Part shown: one piece after another, positions 1-8,070 of the stretch
Layout: each line of letters starts with the position of its first letter
Position numbering within the stretch: position 1 is the first letter of the stretch
Source: an uncultured Collinsella sp.
GTDB taxonomy: Bacteria; Actinomycetota; Coriobacteriia; Coriobacteriales; Coriobacteriaceae
NCBI GenBank assembly: GCA_902478985.1
Contig: CABSNH010000002.1
Location: 1-43,024 of the forward strand
Reading direction: 5' to 3'
Length of the DNA stretch: 43,024 nt
The notes under the pieces: model-generated
The model's input: only the letters and a program-made list of their open reading frames with translations
Told to the model about the DNA's origin: nothing
Databases searched by the model: none
Program-made: the position numbers and the translations under genes

Positions 1-1047
1 GCGGCAGCCGCAAAGGCAGCGTTCGCTTCGGTCCAGGACAAGCCATTCCCCGATGATATCTTTACGGCTCCCGAGCTCCGTTGGGCTGTGATCGGGTGCG
101 GCGTTATCGCCAACCAGATGGCCCAGTCTCTCGCTCTTGCCGGCCGCAAGCTTGCGGGCGTCGCCAACCGCACGCTGTCAAAGGCTCAAGCTTTTGCTGA
201 GCAGTATGGCATCGAGAAGGTCTATGACACGGTCGAGGATCTCTATGCCGATCCGAACATCGACGCGATCTATATCACCACACCACATAACACGCATATC
301 ACCTACCTGCGCGCCGCTCTGGCAGCTGGCAAGCACGTGCTCTGCGAAAAGGCCATTACCCTCAACTCCGCCGAGCTTGACGAGGCAAGTGCCATTGCCG
401 ACGAGCATAACGTGGTCCTTATGGACGCCACCACGGTGCTCCACATGCCCTTGTATCAGGAGCTGCGCCGCCGCATGGATGCCGGTGAGTTTGGCCGCAT
501 GAACCTCGCCCAACTCAACTTTGGCAGCTACAAGGAGTACGGCGACCTGACCAACCGCTTCTACAATCGCAACCTTGCTGGCGGTGCCATGCTCGATATT
601 GGCGTGTATGCTCTGTCCGTTATGCGCCTCTTTATGGCCAGCCAGCCCGCTGAGGTCGTGTCTCTGGGCAATACCTGCGAGACTGGCGTTGACGTCGCGG
701 GTGGCATTGTCTGCCGTAACGCCGAACAGCAGCTGGGTGTTGTGAGCCTTACGCTCCACTCCAAGCAGCCCAAGCGCTCGGTCATCAGCTTTGACAAATG
801 CTATATCGAGGTCAACGAGTATCCGCGTGCCGATCACGCGACCATCGTGTGGACTGCGGACGGCCACTGCGAGGAGGTCCACGCCGGCACCGAGGCTTAC
901 GCCCTTTGCTATGAGATGGCCGATCTTGAGAAGGCCGTTGCCGGCGATGACTCCAAGCGCGAGCTGCTGGATTATGCTTCTGATGTTATGGAACTTATGA
1001 CCAAGCTTCGCGCCGACTGGGGAGTCGTGTACCCCGAGGAGGAGTAA
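1..1047 (+). CDS. Gfo/Idh/MocA family oxidoreductase, 5' end outside window
   Basis: The frame is open from the first base, so the gene starts upstream. The GTG at 88 is internal to the Rossmann motif and not a credible start. The dinucleotide fold reads WAVIGCGVIANQMAQSLAL, followed by the sugar-dehydrogenase substrate domain (GGAMLDIGVYALSVMRLF). The family usually carries an EKP motif after the fourth strand; here it is CEKAITL, with alanine for proline. Members oxidise or reduce sugars and cyclitols with NAD(P); the substrate cannot be read from sequence. It ends 3 bp before a DeoR-type regulator, so the two probably share an operon and the regulator may respond to the same sugar. Family assignment is secure, function is generic. 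Confidence 0.9.
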   Translation, partial: AAAAKAAFASVQDKPFPDDIFTAPELRWAVIGCGVIANQMAQSLALAGRKLAGVANRTLSKAQAFAEQYGIEKVYDTVEDLYADPNIDAIYITTPHNTHITYLRAALAAGKHVLCEKAITLNSAELDEASAIADEHNVVLMDATTVLHMPLYQELRRRMDAGEFGRMNLAQLNFGSYKEYGDLTNRFYNRNLAGGAMLDIGVYALSVMRLFMASQPAEVVSLGNTCETGVDVAGGIVCRNAEQQLGVVSLTLHSKQPKRSVISFDKCYIEVNEYPRADHATIVWTADGHCEEVHAGTEAYALCYEMADLEKAVAGDDSKRELLDYASDVMELMTKLRADWGVVYPEEE

Positions 1048-1050
1048 GCG

Positions 1051-1797
1051 ATGCTAGCGGAAGATAGGCTCAATGCGATTGTGTCGATGGTGCAGCAGGC
1101 TGGCTCGGTTACTGTGCCAGAGCTTGCTGAGGCCTTGGGCGTGACGGCGTCTACCATTCGGCGCGACCTGCAGACGCTCGATCGAGCACACCGCATCGCC
1201 AAGGTCCACGGCGGAGCGACGAGTCTTGAGCGCGCACACGTGACGCGCGACCTAACGCTCAGTGAGCGCAGCGATCTCCATAACGACGACAAGGAGCGTA
1301 TCTGCGCCCGCGCCGCGGCGCTTGTGGAGCCCGATAGCTTTGTGTATATCGATTCGGGATCCACGACCCTCAAGCTCATCGAGCATCTTCCGCGCCTTGA
1401 GGGCGTCACCTATGTGACCGATTCCGTGCTCCATGCCCAGCATCTCGCTCTGCGCGGCATGCGCACCGTGGTGCTGGGCGGCGAGCTCAAGCCCGAGACC
1501 GAGGCACTCGTCGGTCCCGATGCCTTGGCAACCCTGGACCGCTATAACTTCAACTGCGGTTTTTGGGGTTCCAATGGCATCGCCGCCGAGCAAGGTCTCA
1601 CCACACCGGATATCGAGGAAGCGCAGGTCAAGCGTATCTCTATGCGCCATACCGCCAAACGCTTCGTAATCTCGGACGCCAGCAAATTTGGCATGGTGGC
1701 GCCCGTCAAGTTTGCGGACTTCCGCGACGCAACGATTATCACTACGGGCGAGGTGCCCGCCAAGTACCAGTCGATGGACAACGTCATCACGGTCTAG
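1051..1797 (+). CDS. DeoR/GlpR family transcriptional regulator
   Basis: 248 aa, the normal family size. The N-terminal DeoR helix-turn-helix (about residues 1-55) contains VPELAEALGVTASTIRRDL followed by the family's HGGA turn. The C-terminal DeoRC sensor domain shows the sugar-phosphate-isomerase-like pattern YIDSGSTTLKLIEHLP and the later GFWGSNGI. These proteins repress sugar catabolic operons and release DNA on binding a sugar phosphate. It starts 3 bp after the oxidoreductase stop and is followed by a hairpin terminator, so it is the last gene of that operon. The ligand is unknown. Confidence 0.9.
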   Translation: MLAEDRLNAIVSMVQQAGSVTVPELAEALGVTASTIRRDLQTLDRAHRIAKVHGGATSLERAHVTRDLTLSERSDLHNDDKERICARAAALVEPDSFVYIDSGSTTLKLIEHLPRLEGVTYVTDSVLHAQHLALRGMRTVVLGGELKPETEALVGPDALATLDRYNFNCGFWGSNGIAAEQGLTTPDIEEAQVKRISMRHTAKRFVISDASKFGMVAPVKFADFRDATIITTGEVPAKYQSMDNVITV

Positions 1798-1836
1798 CGA
1801 CAGGGCAAGGTCAAAACCATTTAGGTTCCTCAATAG

Positions 1837-1873
1837 AAAAGCGGCAACACCCTCGATGGGCGATGCCGCTTTT
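1837..1873 (+). terminator. Rho-independent-type terminator after the DeoR gene
   Basis: A perfect 10-bp stem, AAAAGCGGCA pairing with TGCCGCTTTT, encloses a 17-nt loop. The right arm ends in four Ts. It lies 40 bp after the stop codon. The A-rich left arm and T-rich right arm make it potentially bidirectional. Confidence 0.75.
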
Positions 1874-1889
1874 GTTGTCTGCCGTTTTG

Positions 1890-1944
1890 TCTAAATCTGT
1901 AACAACTAGACCGTTAAAAGTGGGCTAGGTGTTACAGATTGAGA
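1890..1944. repeat. Palindromic module 1 of 3 (55 bp)
   Basis: The outer arms are 15 bp, TCTAAATCTGTAACA and TGTTACAGATTGAGA, complementary except at one position. The 25-bp centre includes CTAGACC and GGGCTAG, which extend the hairpin imperfectly. First of three units spaced 81 and 80 bp apart in the convergent gap between the DeoR and RluA genes. Confidence 0.85.
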
Positions 1945-1970
1945 TACTTCCGAACCTTGCCGTCCCTTTG

Positions 1971-2025
1971 TCTCGATCTGTAACATCTGGGACCGATTTT
2001 GACGAGTTATTGTTACAGATTGAGA
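1971..2025. repeat. Palindromic module 2 of 3 (55 bp)
   Basis: Arms TCTCGATCTGTAACA and TGTTACAGATTGAGA pair with one G-T-type difference around a 25-bp centre containing GGGACCG. A 26-bp linker separates it from module 1. It shares the outer arms but not the centre with its neighbours. Confidence 0.85.
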
Positions 2026-2050
2026 TTTTCCCTTGAGGGGGATTCGAATG

Positions 2051-2105
2051 TCTCGATCTGTAACGGATAGACCGGAAAATGGGTTCTAACTGTTACAGAT
2101 CGAGA
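2051..2105. repeat. Palindromic module 3 of 3 (55 bp)
   Basis: Arms TCTCGATCTGTAAC and GTTACAGATCGAGA are perfectly complementary over 14 bp. The centre (TAGACC ... GGGTTCTA) partly extends the stem. A 25-bp linker separates it from module 2. Confidence 0.85.
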
Positions 2106-2154
2106 CGTTTTGGGACCGCGGCTGAGCCATTGCGGCAAAGCCACCACAAAGGTG

Positions 2155-2172
2155 CCTGCCCTTTTTGGCAGG
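2155..2172 (-). terminator. Short GC hairpin after rluA, possible terminator
   Basis: CCTGCC and GGCAGG form a 6-bp stem with a 6-nt loop directly beyond the stop codon of the minus-strand pseudouridine synthase. There is no clear T tract on the minus strand, so termination is only suggested. Confidence 0.35.
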
Positions 2173-2174
2173 TT

Positions 2175-2834
2175 TTAGGGCTCCCAGGGGCAGGGGGCTT
2201 CGATGTGGATGTGCTCACCGGTTACGGGATGCGTAAAGGACACGCTGTGGGCATGGAGCATCAGGCCGCAGGGGCGCGGCGTTCCGTACAGGTCGTCGCC
2301 AACCAGGGGATGGCGCTCGCTTGCCAGATGCACACGGATTTGGTGCTTGCGGCCGGTGAGCAGCTCGACATCGATATACGAGCGCGCGGGCAGGCCTCGG
2401 CGGCTCTTAAGGCGCTTGAGCACCTTGACGCGCGTCTGCGACGGCTTGCCGCTGGCGCCGACGCGCATCTTACGGCTGTCGTGGCGGTCGCGGGCGATGG
2501 GCTTGTCGATGAGCTTCTCGTTCCAGTCGATCTTGCCCTCGGCGAGCGCCAGATAGTGCTTTTCGAAGGCGTGGTCGATGACCATCTGATCAAAAGCAGG
2601 TTGCGTCTGTTTGTCGAGCGAAAACAGCACCACGCCGGTGGTGTTGCGGTCCAGGCGGTTGAGCGGCTGCATGTCGGTCGCGGCAAAGCCGTCGCCCATC
2701 GCCAGCAGCAGATCGCTGGCGTAGTCGGTAAGTGTGCGCTCGCCGGTGCCGTCACCGTGGACGATCATGCCGGCGGGCTTATCGATGGCCATGAGCCAGG
2801 CGTCGCAGTAGAGGACTTGGGGTTCTTCGTTCAC
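2175..2834 (-). CDS. RluA family pseudouridine synthase
   Basis: 219 aa, a compact RluA-type enzyme without an S4 domain. The catalytic motif is NRLDRNTTG at residues 59-67, with Asp62 the expected nucleophile. The family's first position is usually His rather than Asn. Later conserved blocks are the KHYLAL strand and LLTGRKHQIRVHL, which contacts RNA. It isomerises uridine to pseudouridine in rRNA or tRNA; the target site cannot be assigned. The start is GTG, preceded by GAAAGG. It lies 15 bp behind the U32/RlhA-like gene on the same strand, so two RNA-modification proteins appear co-transcribed. Confidence 0.88.
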   Translation of the reverse strand: MNEEPQVLYCDAWLMAIDKPAGMIVHGDGTGERTLTDYASDLLLAMGDGFAATDMQPLNRLDRNTTGVVLFSLDKQTQPAFDQMVIDHAFEKHYLALAEGKIDWNEKLIDKPIARDRHDSRKMRVGASGKPSQTRVKVLKRLKSRRGLPARSYIDVELLTGRKHQIRVHLASERHPLVGDDLYGTPRPCGLMLHAHSVSFTHPVTGEHIHIEAPCPWEP

Positions 2835-2849
2835 GTGTAAGCCTTTCGG

Positions 2850-5345
2850 TTAGCTAATTCCCACAAACATACAGCCCGAGGTGGCGCCGCGCAGGCGGGC
2901 GGCGGGCTTACGGCCGGCCTGCGCGGCCTCGACGGCGCGACGGACGCGTGCGACGGCGCGGCCAATCTCATCGGGCTCGAGCAGGGTTCCGTCAACCATA
3001 AGACGGCGCACGCCGGCGTCGAGCAGCTGCGGAACCTGCGGCGTGAGGTCGATGGGGTAGGCATCGTACAGGCGCGAGCGGCCGTGGACGTCGGTGCGCA
3101 CCGGCATGACCTTGCCATCGATATTCTTGAGCGACAGCTTGCGGGCGCGCAGGCGGCAATTGGCGCAATCGTGGATACAACCGTTGGCAACCTGCAGGAT
3201 GCAGTGCTCGCTCGTCATAACGCGCGGGCGGCCGAAAACGGTGATGCCCAGGGCTGCGGGCGCGGAGGTGCCAAGCGAGATAATCTCGTCGAGCGTGATC
3301 TCGGGCGAGAGCCAAAAAGCGCCGGTTCCGCGCTCGGCAAGTGCCTCCATGCAAGGCGTGTTGTGCACGGGCAGGCAAGAGCGAATCTCGGCTGTGGCGC
3401 CAACCTGGGCGGCCAGGGCAAGCTCGGAGATATTGCCGACGGCGACAGTCGCTCCAGCAAGAATCCACGGGTCAACGCGGACGTGGTCAACGGCGCGGCA
3501 GACCTCATCGAGCACGGGTACGATGCCCTGCTCAAACGCATCGGCGGGGGAGAGCTCGGCCGCATCGAGCGCGTCGGTGGTCATGTAGATGCGCGTTGCA
3601 CCCTCGGCGCGCGCTGTCTTGGCGGCCTCGAGCGTGGTGACGGCGGCGCAGATCTGCGGCTCATCGCGGTAATGCTCGGGCATGGGGCGGGAATCGCTGG
3701 TGACAATCGCCGGCAGCTCGAGCGTGCGGGCGCGCTCCTCATACGGCGCCAGAATGGCCTCCTCCAATGCTTTACAGGCGGCTGTGCGCACCTTATGTAC
3801 GGCGGAGAAGCCCATACCGCAGCCCTCATCGAGCGCCACATCAAAGCTCGCAGCCTCAAAGGGCGAGGAGCCCATACGCCCGACGTGCTCCACAAGATCG
3901 GACGCCTCGACGGCGCGAGTTTTGGCGGCCTCGACGGTAAAGCCGGTAGCGGTGGCGGTGAGCGTGGGGTCGTCGCAGCAGGTGAGCGTCACGGTAAACG
4001 GCTCGCCCAGACGCGCCACAACGGACACGTCTACGGCACGGCGGCGCAGCACGTCGCGCTTGAGCGCGGCGCCGGCGGCGTCGATAGCGCGCTGGCTTCG
4101 AATCACGCGTACACGGCAACCCTCGGGCATGCTACGGGGCACGCGGCACTCGATGATGTCGCCGGCAGCGGCATCCTCGGCGGCAATGGTGGTCAGGAAC
4201 TGGTCAAACTCATCGTCGTGACGAAGCTCCAGCAGGTCGCCCTTGCCCACGGGCTCAAACAGCTCAATGCGGGCGATGGCAGCGCGGCGACGGCGGTCGT
4301 CGGGCTTGAGCCCGCGCACATCGCGGTTGGCCAGGCGGCTGCCGAGCACCGTGCCCACGATCTGGCCGCGGTTGTTGGAGCGCTCGTAGCTCATCATCTC
4401 GTCACCCGAGGTGCCGTCTTGGTAGGCGTGCGTAAAGTCACGGTTAAAGCAGCGCTTGAGCTGGCGCTGGCGGGCGGCCTCTTCATCCTTAGAGGTCGAA
4501 ACATTGGCCAGCATGTCATCAATCTGATGACGATACACGTCGACGATGGAATACACGTAATCGGGGGCCTTCATGCGGCCCTCGAGCTTGAGCGACGCGG
4601 CGCCGGCGTCATACAGACGGCGAACGAGCTGCGAGGTGTTGGTGTCGCGCGGGCACAGCGCGCGCTCGCGACCGGCAGGGGAGAGCGAGCGGCCGTTCTC
4701 GTCGATCAGCTCGTAAGGCAGGCGACAGGGCTGGGCGCACATGCCGCGGTTGGCCGAGCGACCCGCCATGGCAAAGCTCGACAGCAGGCACAGGCCCGAG
4801 TAGCAAAAGCAGATGGCGCCGTGGCTAAAGACCTCCAGGTCAACGTCGGGCGCGGCGTCGTGGATGGCGGCGATCTCATCGATGGAGAGCTCGCGCGAGA
4901 GGGTCACGCGGTCGGCGCCCTGCTCGCGGCACCAAAGCGTTCCGCGGTCATCATGGATGTTCGCCTGAGTCGAGATGTGTGTCTCGATGCCGGGCATGGT
5001 GCGCTTGACCTCAAAGAACAGGCCCCAGTCCTGGATAATAAAGGCGTCGGCGCCCAGCGTGGAGCAACGATGGATGAGTTGCAGCGCATCGCCCATCTCG
5101 GACTGCTTGATGACGATGTTGACCGTGACGTAGACGCGCGAGCCGGCCAGGTGCGCAGCGCGGCAGGCCTGCTCAAAGGCCTCGTCGGTAAAGTTGGTTG
5201 CCTTGCGGCGGGCATTGAAGCTGCCCATGCCGCAGTAGATGGCATCGGCGCCCGCGGCGAGCGCGGCGGCAAAGGGCTCGGGGCCTCCGGCGGGGGCCAA
5301 GAGCTCGGGTCTGCGGTTGGTGGTTCGACTGGCGGTTGCGGTCAT
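2850..5345 (-). CDS. U32 family protein with DUF3656-type C-terminus, RlhA-like
   Basis: 831 aa. The N-terminal U32 domain begins ELLAPAGGPEPFAAAL and carries the U32 signature at 171-189 (EVFSHGAICFCYSGLCLLS), followed by GMCAQPCR. The length and long C-terminal part match proteins with U32 plus DUF3656, the architecture of E. coli RlhA, which hydroxylates a cytidine of 23S rRNA. Conserved cysteines, including CIHDCANC near the C-terminus, fit an iron-sulfur-dependent hydroxylase rather than a protease. The start follows AAAGGCAGGAT. Grouping with an rRNA/tRNA pseudouridine synthase supports an RNA-modification role. The exact substrate is inference. Confidence 0.85.
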   Translation of the reverse strand: MTATASRTTNRRPELLAPAGGPEPFAAALAAGADAIYCGMGSFNARRKATNFTDEAFEQACRAAHLAGSRVYVTVNIVIKQSEMGDALQLIHRCSTLGADAFIIQDWGLFFEVKRTMPGIETHISTQANIHDDRGTLWCREQGADRVTLSRELSIDEIAAIHDAAPDVDLEVFSHGAICFCYSGLCLLSSFAMAGRSANRGMCAQPCRLPYELIDENGRSLSPAGRERALCPRDTNTSQLVRRLYDAGAASLKLEGRMKAPDYVYSIVDVYRHQIDDMLANVSTSKDEEAARQRQLKRCFNRDFTHAYQDGTSGDEMMSYERSNNRGQIVGTVLGSRLANRDVRGLKPDDRRRRAAIARIELFEPVGKGDLLELRHDDEFDQFLTTIAAEDAAAGDIIECRVPRSMPEGCRVRVIRSQRAIDAAGAALKRDVLRRRAVDVSVVARLGEPFTVTLTCCDDPTLTATATGFTVEAAKTRAVEASDLVEHVGRMGSSPFEAASFDVALDEGCGMGFSAVHKVRTAACKALEEAILAPYEERARTLELPAIVTSDSRPMPEHYRDEPQICAAVTTLEAAKTARAEGATRIYMTTDALDAAELSPADAFEQGIVPVLDEVCRAVDHVRVDPWILAGATVAVGNISELALAAQVGATAEIRSCLPVHNTPCMEALAERGTGAFWLSPEITLDEIISLGTSAPAALGITVFGRPRVMTSEHCILQVANGCIHDCANCRLRARKLSLKNIDGKVMPVRTDVHGRSRLYDAYPIDLTPQVPQLLDAGVRRLMVDGTLLEPDEIGRAVARVRRAVEAAQAGRKPAARLRGATSGCMFVGIS

Positions 5346-5462
5346 ATCCTGCCTTTCAAAATGCTCAGATACTCAAAAGTATAGTGGCGCCGTCGCGATG
5401 GGCGATGCCCGCAGCCTAAGCAGGACAAAGTCTTCAGCAGCCTCTCAGGCAACAATGATCCG

Positions 5463-5486
5463 TTTTCCTCCGTCCCCAAGGGATCA
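5463..5486. repeat. 24-bp interspersed repeat, copy A
   Basis: Matches 31956-31979 at 23 of 24 positions (core TTTTCCTCCGTCCCC then AGGGATCA). Here it sits just beyond the stop of the minus-strand YheO-like regulator. With TGATCC at 5456-5461 its end GGATCA can form a 6-bp stem, so it may serve as a 3' hairpin for that gene. Confidence 0.7.
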
Positions 5487-5491
5487 GTGGG

Positions 5492-6148
5492 TTAGCCCTC
5501 CTTGCGGACCTTTTGTAGATAGCGGTAGACGCTGGGCTCAGAGATGCCAAGCGCGGCGGCGGCGCAGGCAACGGCGCCCTTGAGCATAAACACGCCGTTT
5601 CCGTTGAGATGGCGGATAACATCGACGCGGTCGGCCTGGCCGAGCGAGGCGACATCTTGCCCGCGGCTTTCGAGCAACTCGGAAATACTGCGGTCGATGA
5701 GCTCCTGTGTGGACTCCGAAAGGCTCTCGACTTCGATGGGGGAGGGCTCCGTGCGGACTGGCGCGGCGTCGAAGCAGGCCATAAGCTGCTGGGCCATGGC
5801 ATTGATGTTGCGCACGGCCGAAAGATCGGTGTTGACGCACAGCATGCCGACGATCTCGCCGTTCTCGCGGATAAAGTACGTCGCGGACTCCAACGTCTTG
5901 CCACCGGCACCGCCCCCTTCGTTGTCCGTAATAAACGGCAGGTCGCGATACTTAGGGTCGTGCATAATCTTGAGTGCCAGATCGGTAGCGGGGCCGCCAA
6001 TCTTACGACCGCTCACGATACCGTTGCGAATATCGACTATGGCGTGGTCGGGATCCGAGAAATCATGCAGGACGATCTCGCTGTTCTTGCCAAGTATCTG
6101 CTCCAGGAAATCGACCATTGGCGAAAAGCGGCGTACGGTCTCGTTCAT
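5492..6148 (-). CDS. YheO-like PAS / helix-turn-helix transcriptional regulator
   Basis: 218 aa. The N-terminal YheO-like PAS domain (about residues 6-115) shows the family pattern EIVLHDFSDPDHAIVDIRNG and GRKIGGPATDLAL. The C-terminal HTH_22-type domain (about 165-215) ends LGISEPSVYRYLQKVRKEG. The frame is open 47 codons further upstream, but the ATG at 6148 is preceded by AAAGGAG at good spacing and begins the conserved domain, so that start was chosen. The gene is divergent from an NCS2 nucleobase permease across 352 bp, which suggests it controls that transporter, probably sensing a purine or its breakdown product. A second member of the same family lies at 26236-26889, near the second purine module. 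Confidence 0.88.
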   Translation of the reverse strand: MNETVRRFSPMVDFLEQILGKNSEIVLHDFSDPDHAIVDIRNGIVSGRKIGGPATDLALKIMHDPKYRDLPFITDNEGGGAGGKTLESATYFIRENGEIVGMLCVNTDLSAVRNINAMAQQLMACFDAAPVRTEPSPIEVESLSESTQELIDRSISELLESRGQDVASLGQADRVDVIRHLNGNGVFMLKGAVACAAAALGISEPSVYRYLQKVRKEG

Positions 6149-6384
6149 GGGCAACTCCTTTGGGTGAAATCGGAAATGTTCATAACAATTTTTTCTCATG
6201 GTAACACGGTGTTTATTGACCCGCATATTCGCAGGTACATTGCGTAATATAGACGAGCGGTAGGAATTTGGCGGTAAACGGTCGACCAAAAGAAAAGTTA
6301 GATGTTATTTTGACTGGACACTTTCCTTACCTGCGGAAACACTCTATGTTAGCTGAAGAATATTCTGATAACAAAAAATTATTA

Positions 6385-6413
6385 TTGAGAATGAGAAAAT
6401 TCTTAAATACGAT
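6385..6413 (+). promoter_or_regulatory. Candidate promoter for the first NCS2 permease
   Basis: TTGAGA (6385-6390), a 17-bp spacer and TACGAT (6408-6413) form a plausible sigma-70-type promoter, giving a leader of about 80 nt. The whole 6149-6500 gap is strikingly AT-rich. It contains the palindrome GAATATTC (6358-6365) and an imperfect inverted repeat TGAGAAT/ATTCTTA between the two boxes, possible operator sites. No riboswitch fold was recognised. Confidence 0.45.
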
Positions 6414-6500
6414 ATTCACCGAAGGCACAACCTCATCGCTTAACTGCGTCACAATAGAACGCTAGATGCGAAAACAACTACCTCGAGGATTGGTGGTCAA

Positions 6501-7895
6501 ATGGCCCAGGAGACGGTTACGAACGGCACTGAAGCCCTGTTCACTCGTGAAGGCATGCCGCCCGTTAAGGAAATGATCCCGTGTGCCCTTCAGCACGTGT
6601 TGGCATCGTTTGCCGGCATCATTACCCCGGCGGTCATCATGGCCGGCGTCTACGGCTTTAATAGCCAGCAGAGCACCGACATCATTCAGGTCGCGCTCAT
6701 TCTTTCGGCACTCGACACGGCCCTTCAGGCCTTCGCTCCCTTCCGTCGCATCGGCGGCGGCCTGCCCATCGTCATGGGCGTCTCGTTCGCGTTCCTGCCG
6801 GCCCTTCAGGCCATGGGTGCCTCGGGCTTTAGCTTTGGTGCGCTGCTGGGCGGCGAGATTGTCGGCGGTGCTGTCGCGGCCCTCTTTGGTCTGGCCTACA
6901 GCAAGATTAAGTGGCTGTTCCCGCCCGTCGTGACCGGTACGGTCATCTTCTCCATCGGCGTTTCGCTGTATCCCACGGCCGTCAAGTATATGGCCGGCGG
7001 TATGGGCACGCCGCTGTGGGGCACCCCGCAGGCCTGGTGCGTCGCTCTCATCACCTTCGCCGTGGTCTTTGCGCTCGCAAACTTTGGCAAGGGCACGCTC
7101 AAGCTGGGATCCGTGTTCTTTGGCATGATCGTTGGCATGATCGTTTCGATCCCCTTTGGCATGATCGACTTCTCCAGCGTCGCCACCGCTCAGGTCTTCG
7201 CCCTTCCCAAGCTCATGCCCTACGCGCTCGAGTTTGATCCCGAGGTCTGCATTACCCTCGCCGTCGTGTTCCCCATGGTTGCCATCCAGGTTATCGGTGA
7301 CGTCTCCGCCGCCTGCCTGGGCTCCATCGACCGTATGCCCACCGAGCGCGAGCTCTCTGGCGCTATTGTGTCCCAGGGCATCACCTCTATGGTCGGCGGT
7401 CTGCTGGGCGGTCTTCCCACCAGCGCCCTTGGCCAGAACGTGGGCATCATCTGCTCCAACAAGGTCGTCAACAAGTGGGTTTTTGTGACCATCGCGGCCG
7501 TCTTTGCCATCGCCGGTCTGTTCCCGCAGCTTTCTGCCGTCCTTTCCGCTATCCCGCAGCCCGTCATCGGCGGCGCGACCGTCGGCGTCTTTGGCACCAT
7601 CACCATGAACGGCGTGCGCATGTTCACCCGCGAGGGCCTCACGCAGCGCACTACCACCATCGTCGGTACCTCCGTCGTCTTTGGCCTGGGTATCTGGATG
7701 GCCAGCGGTTGCCTTGCCGGCGAGGGTATGCCCACCTGGGTGTCCACCGTCATCGGCTCCAATGCCGTAACCCCCACCGCCATCATGGCCATTGTTCTTA
7801 ACCTGATCCTTCCGCAGACGCCGGTCGTGGCTCAGCACATCGATGCTGCCAAGGACGCTGCCGTGGATCTGGTCTTGCCCGAGAGCAAGAAGTAG
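6501..7895 (+). CDS. NCS2 family nucleobase permease (xanthine/uracil type)
   Basis: 464 aa, very hydrophobic, with the 14-segment pattern expected of NCS2 transporters. Family blocks include PCALQHVLASFAGIITPAVI near the N-terminus, GGGLPIVMGVSFAF, and the substrate-site motif GQNVGII at about 311-317, followed by SNKVVN. These carriers import uracil, xanthine or urate with a cation. Substrate is unresolved, but the divergent YheO-like regulator and the hydroxylase-maturation genes later in the window favour purines. The second NCS2 gene at 30558-31871 is clearly homologous. Two hairpins follow the stop. Confidence 0.9.
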   Translation: MAQETVTNGTEALFTREGMPPVKEMIPCALQHVLASFAGIITPAVIMAGVYGFNSQQSTDIIQVALILSALDTALQAFAPFRRIGGGLPIVMGVSFAFLPALQAMGASGFSFGALLGGEIVGGAVAALFGLAYSKIKWLFPPVVTGTVIFSIGVSLYPTAVKYMAGGMGTPLWGTPQAWCVALITFAVVFALANFGKGTLKLGSVFFGMIVGMIVSIPFGMIDFSSVATAQVFALPKLMPYALEFDPEVCITLAVVFPMVAIQVIGDVSAACLGSIDRMPTERELSGAIVSQGITSMVGGLLGGLPTSALGQNVGIICSNKVVNKWVFVTIAAVFAIAGLFPQLSAVLSAIPQPVIGGATVGVFGTITMNGVRMFTREGLTQRTTTIVGTSVVFGLGIWMASGCLAGEGMPTWVSTVIGSNAVTPTAIMAIVLNLILPQTPVVAQHIDAAKDAAVDLVLPESKK

Positions 7896-7911
7896 CCAAT
7901 TCGGTGCTATT

Positions 7912-7963
7912 CGTCGGCGGACGCATCGCTTCGTCCGCCGACGTCATGCGGCGCCAAGCCGCA
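7912..7963 (+). terminator. Two tandem hairpins after the permease
   Basis: A perfect 12-bp stem (CGTCGGCGGACG / CGTCCGCCGACG, loop 8 nt) spans 7912-7943. A 6-bp stem TGCGGC/GCCGCA follows at 7947-7963. Neither has a T tract, so this is a stable 3' end structure, probably with termination function. Confidence 0.5.
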
Positions 7964-7999
7964 CTCCAACCGCTCCTTTTGCGTTCGCCGCTTGTCGCA

Positions 8000-8055
8000 T
8001 TACGTTATAGCTAGCTATATTATAGAAAGGTATAATATAGCTAGCTATAACGTAA
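8000..8055. promoter_or_regulatory. Perfect 25-bp inverted repeat over the DUF234 ATPase promoter
   Basis: Two 25-bp arms (8000-8024 and 8031-8055) are exact reverse complements around the 6-nt loop GAAAGG. Each arm contains the 14-bp self-palindrome TATAGCTAGCTATA. TTGTCG (7992-7997) and TATATT (8016-8021, spacing 18) could be the promoter, and TATAAT lies at 8031. The right arm ends directly at the ribosome binding site AAGGAAGG of the ATPase gene. The position fits an operator controlling transcription, or a hairpin at the mRNA 5' end. Confidence 0.85.
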
Positions 8056-8070
8056 AGGAAGGATGGCCCT

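Noticed and set aside
1890..2105. CRISPR-like array
   Set aside because: Spacing is regular, but the repeat units are 55-bp palindromes with variable centres, there are only three, and no cas gene is present.
3084..5384. Long open frame on the plus strand opposite the U32 gene
   Set aside because: A high-GC shadow of the real minus-strand gene, with alanine/glycine/arginine-biased translation and no domain.
6268..6465. 65-codon open frame in the divergent gap before the first permease
   Set aside because: No ribosome binding site, AT-rich promoter DNA, no recognisable motif; it overlaps the proposed promoter.
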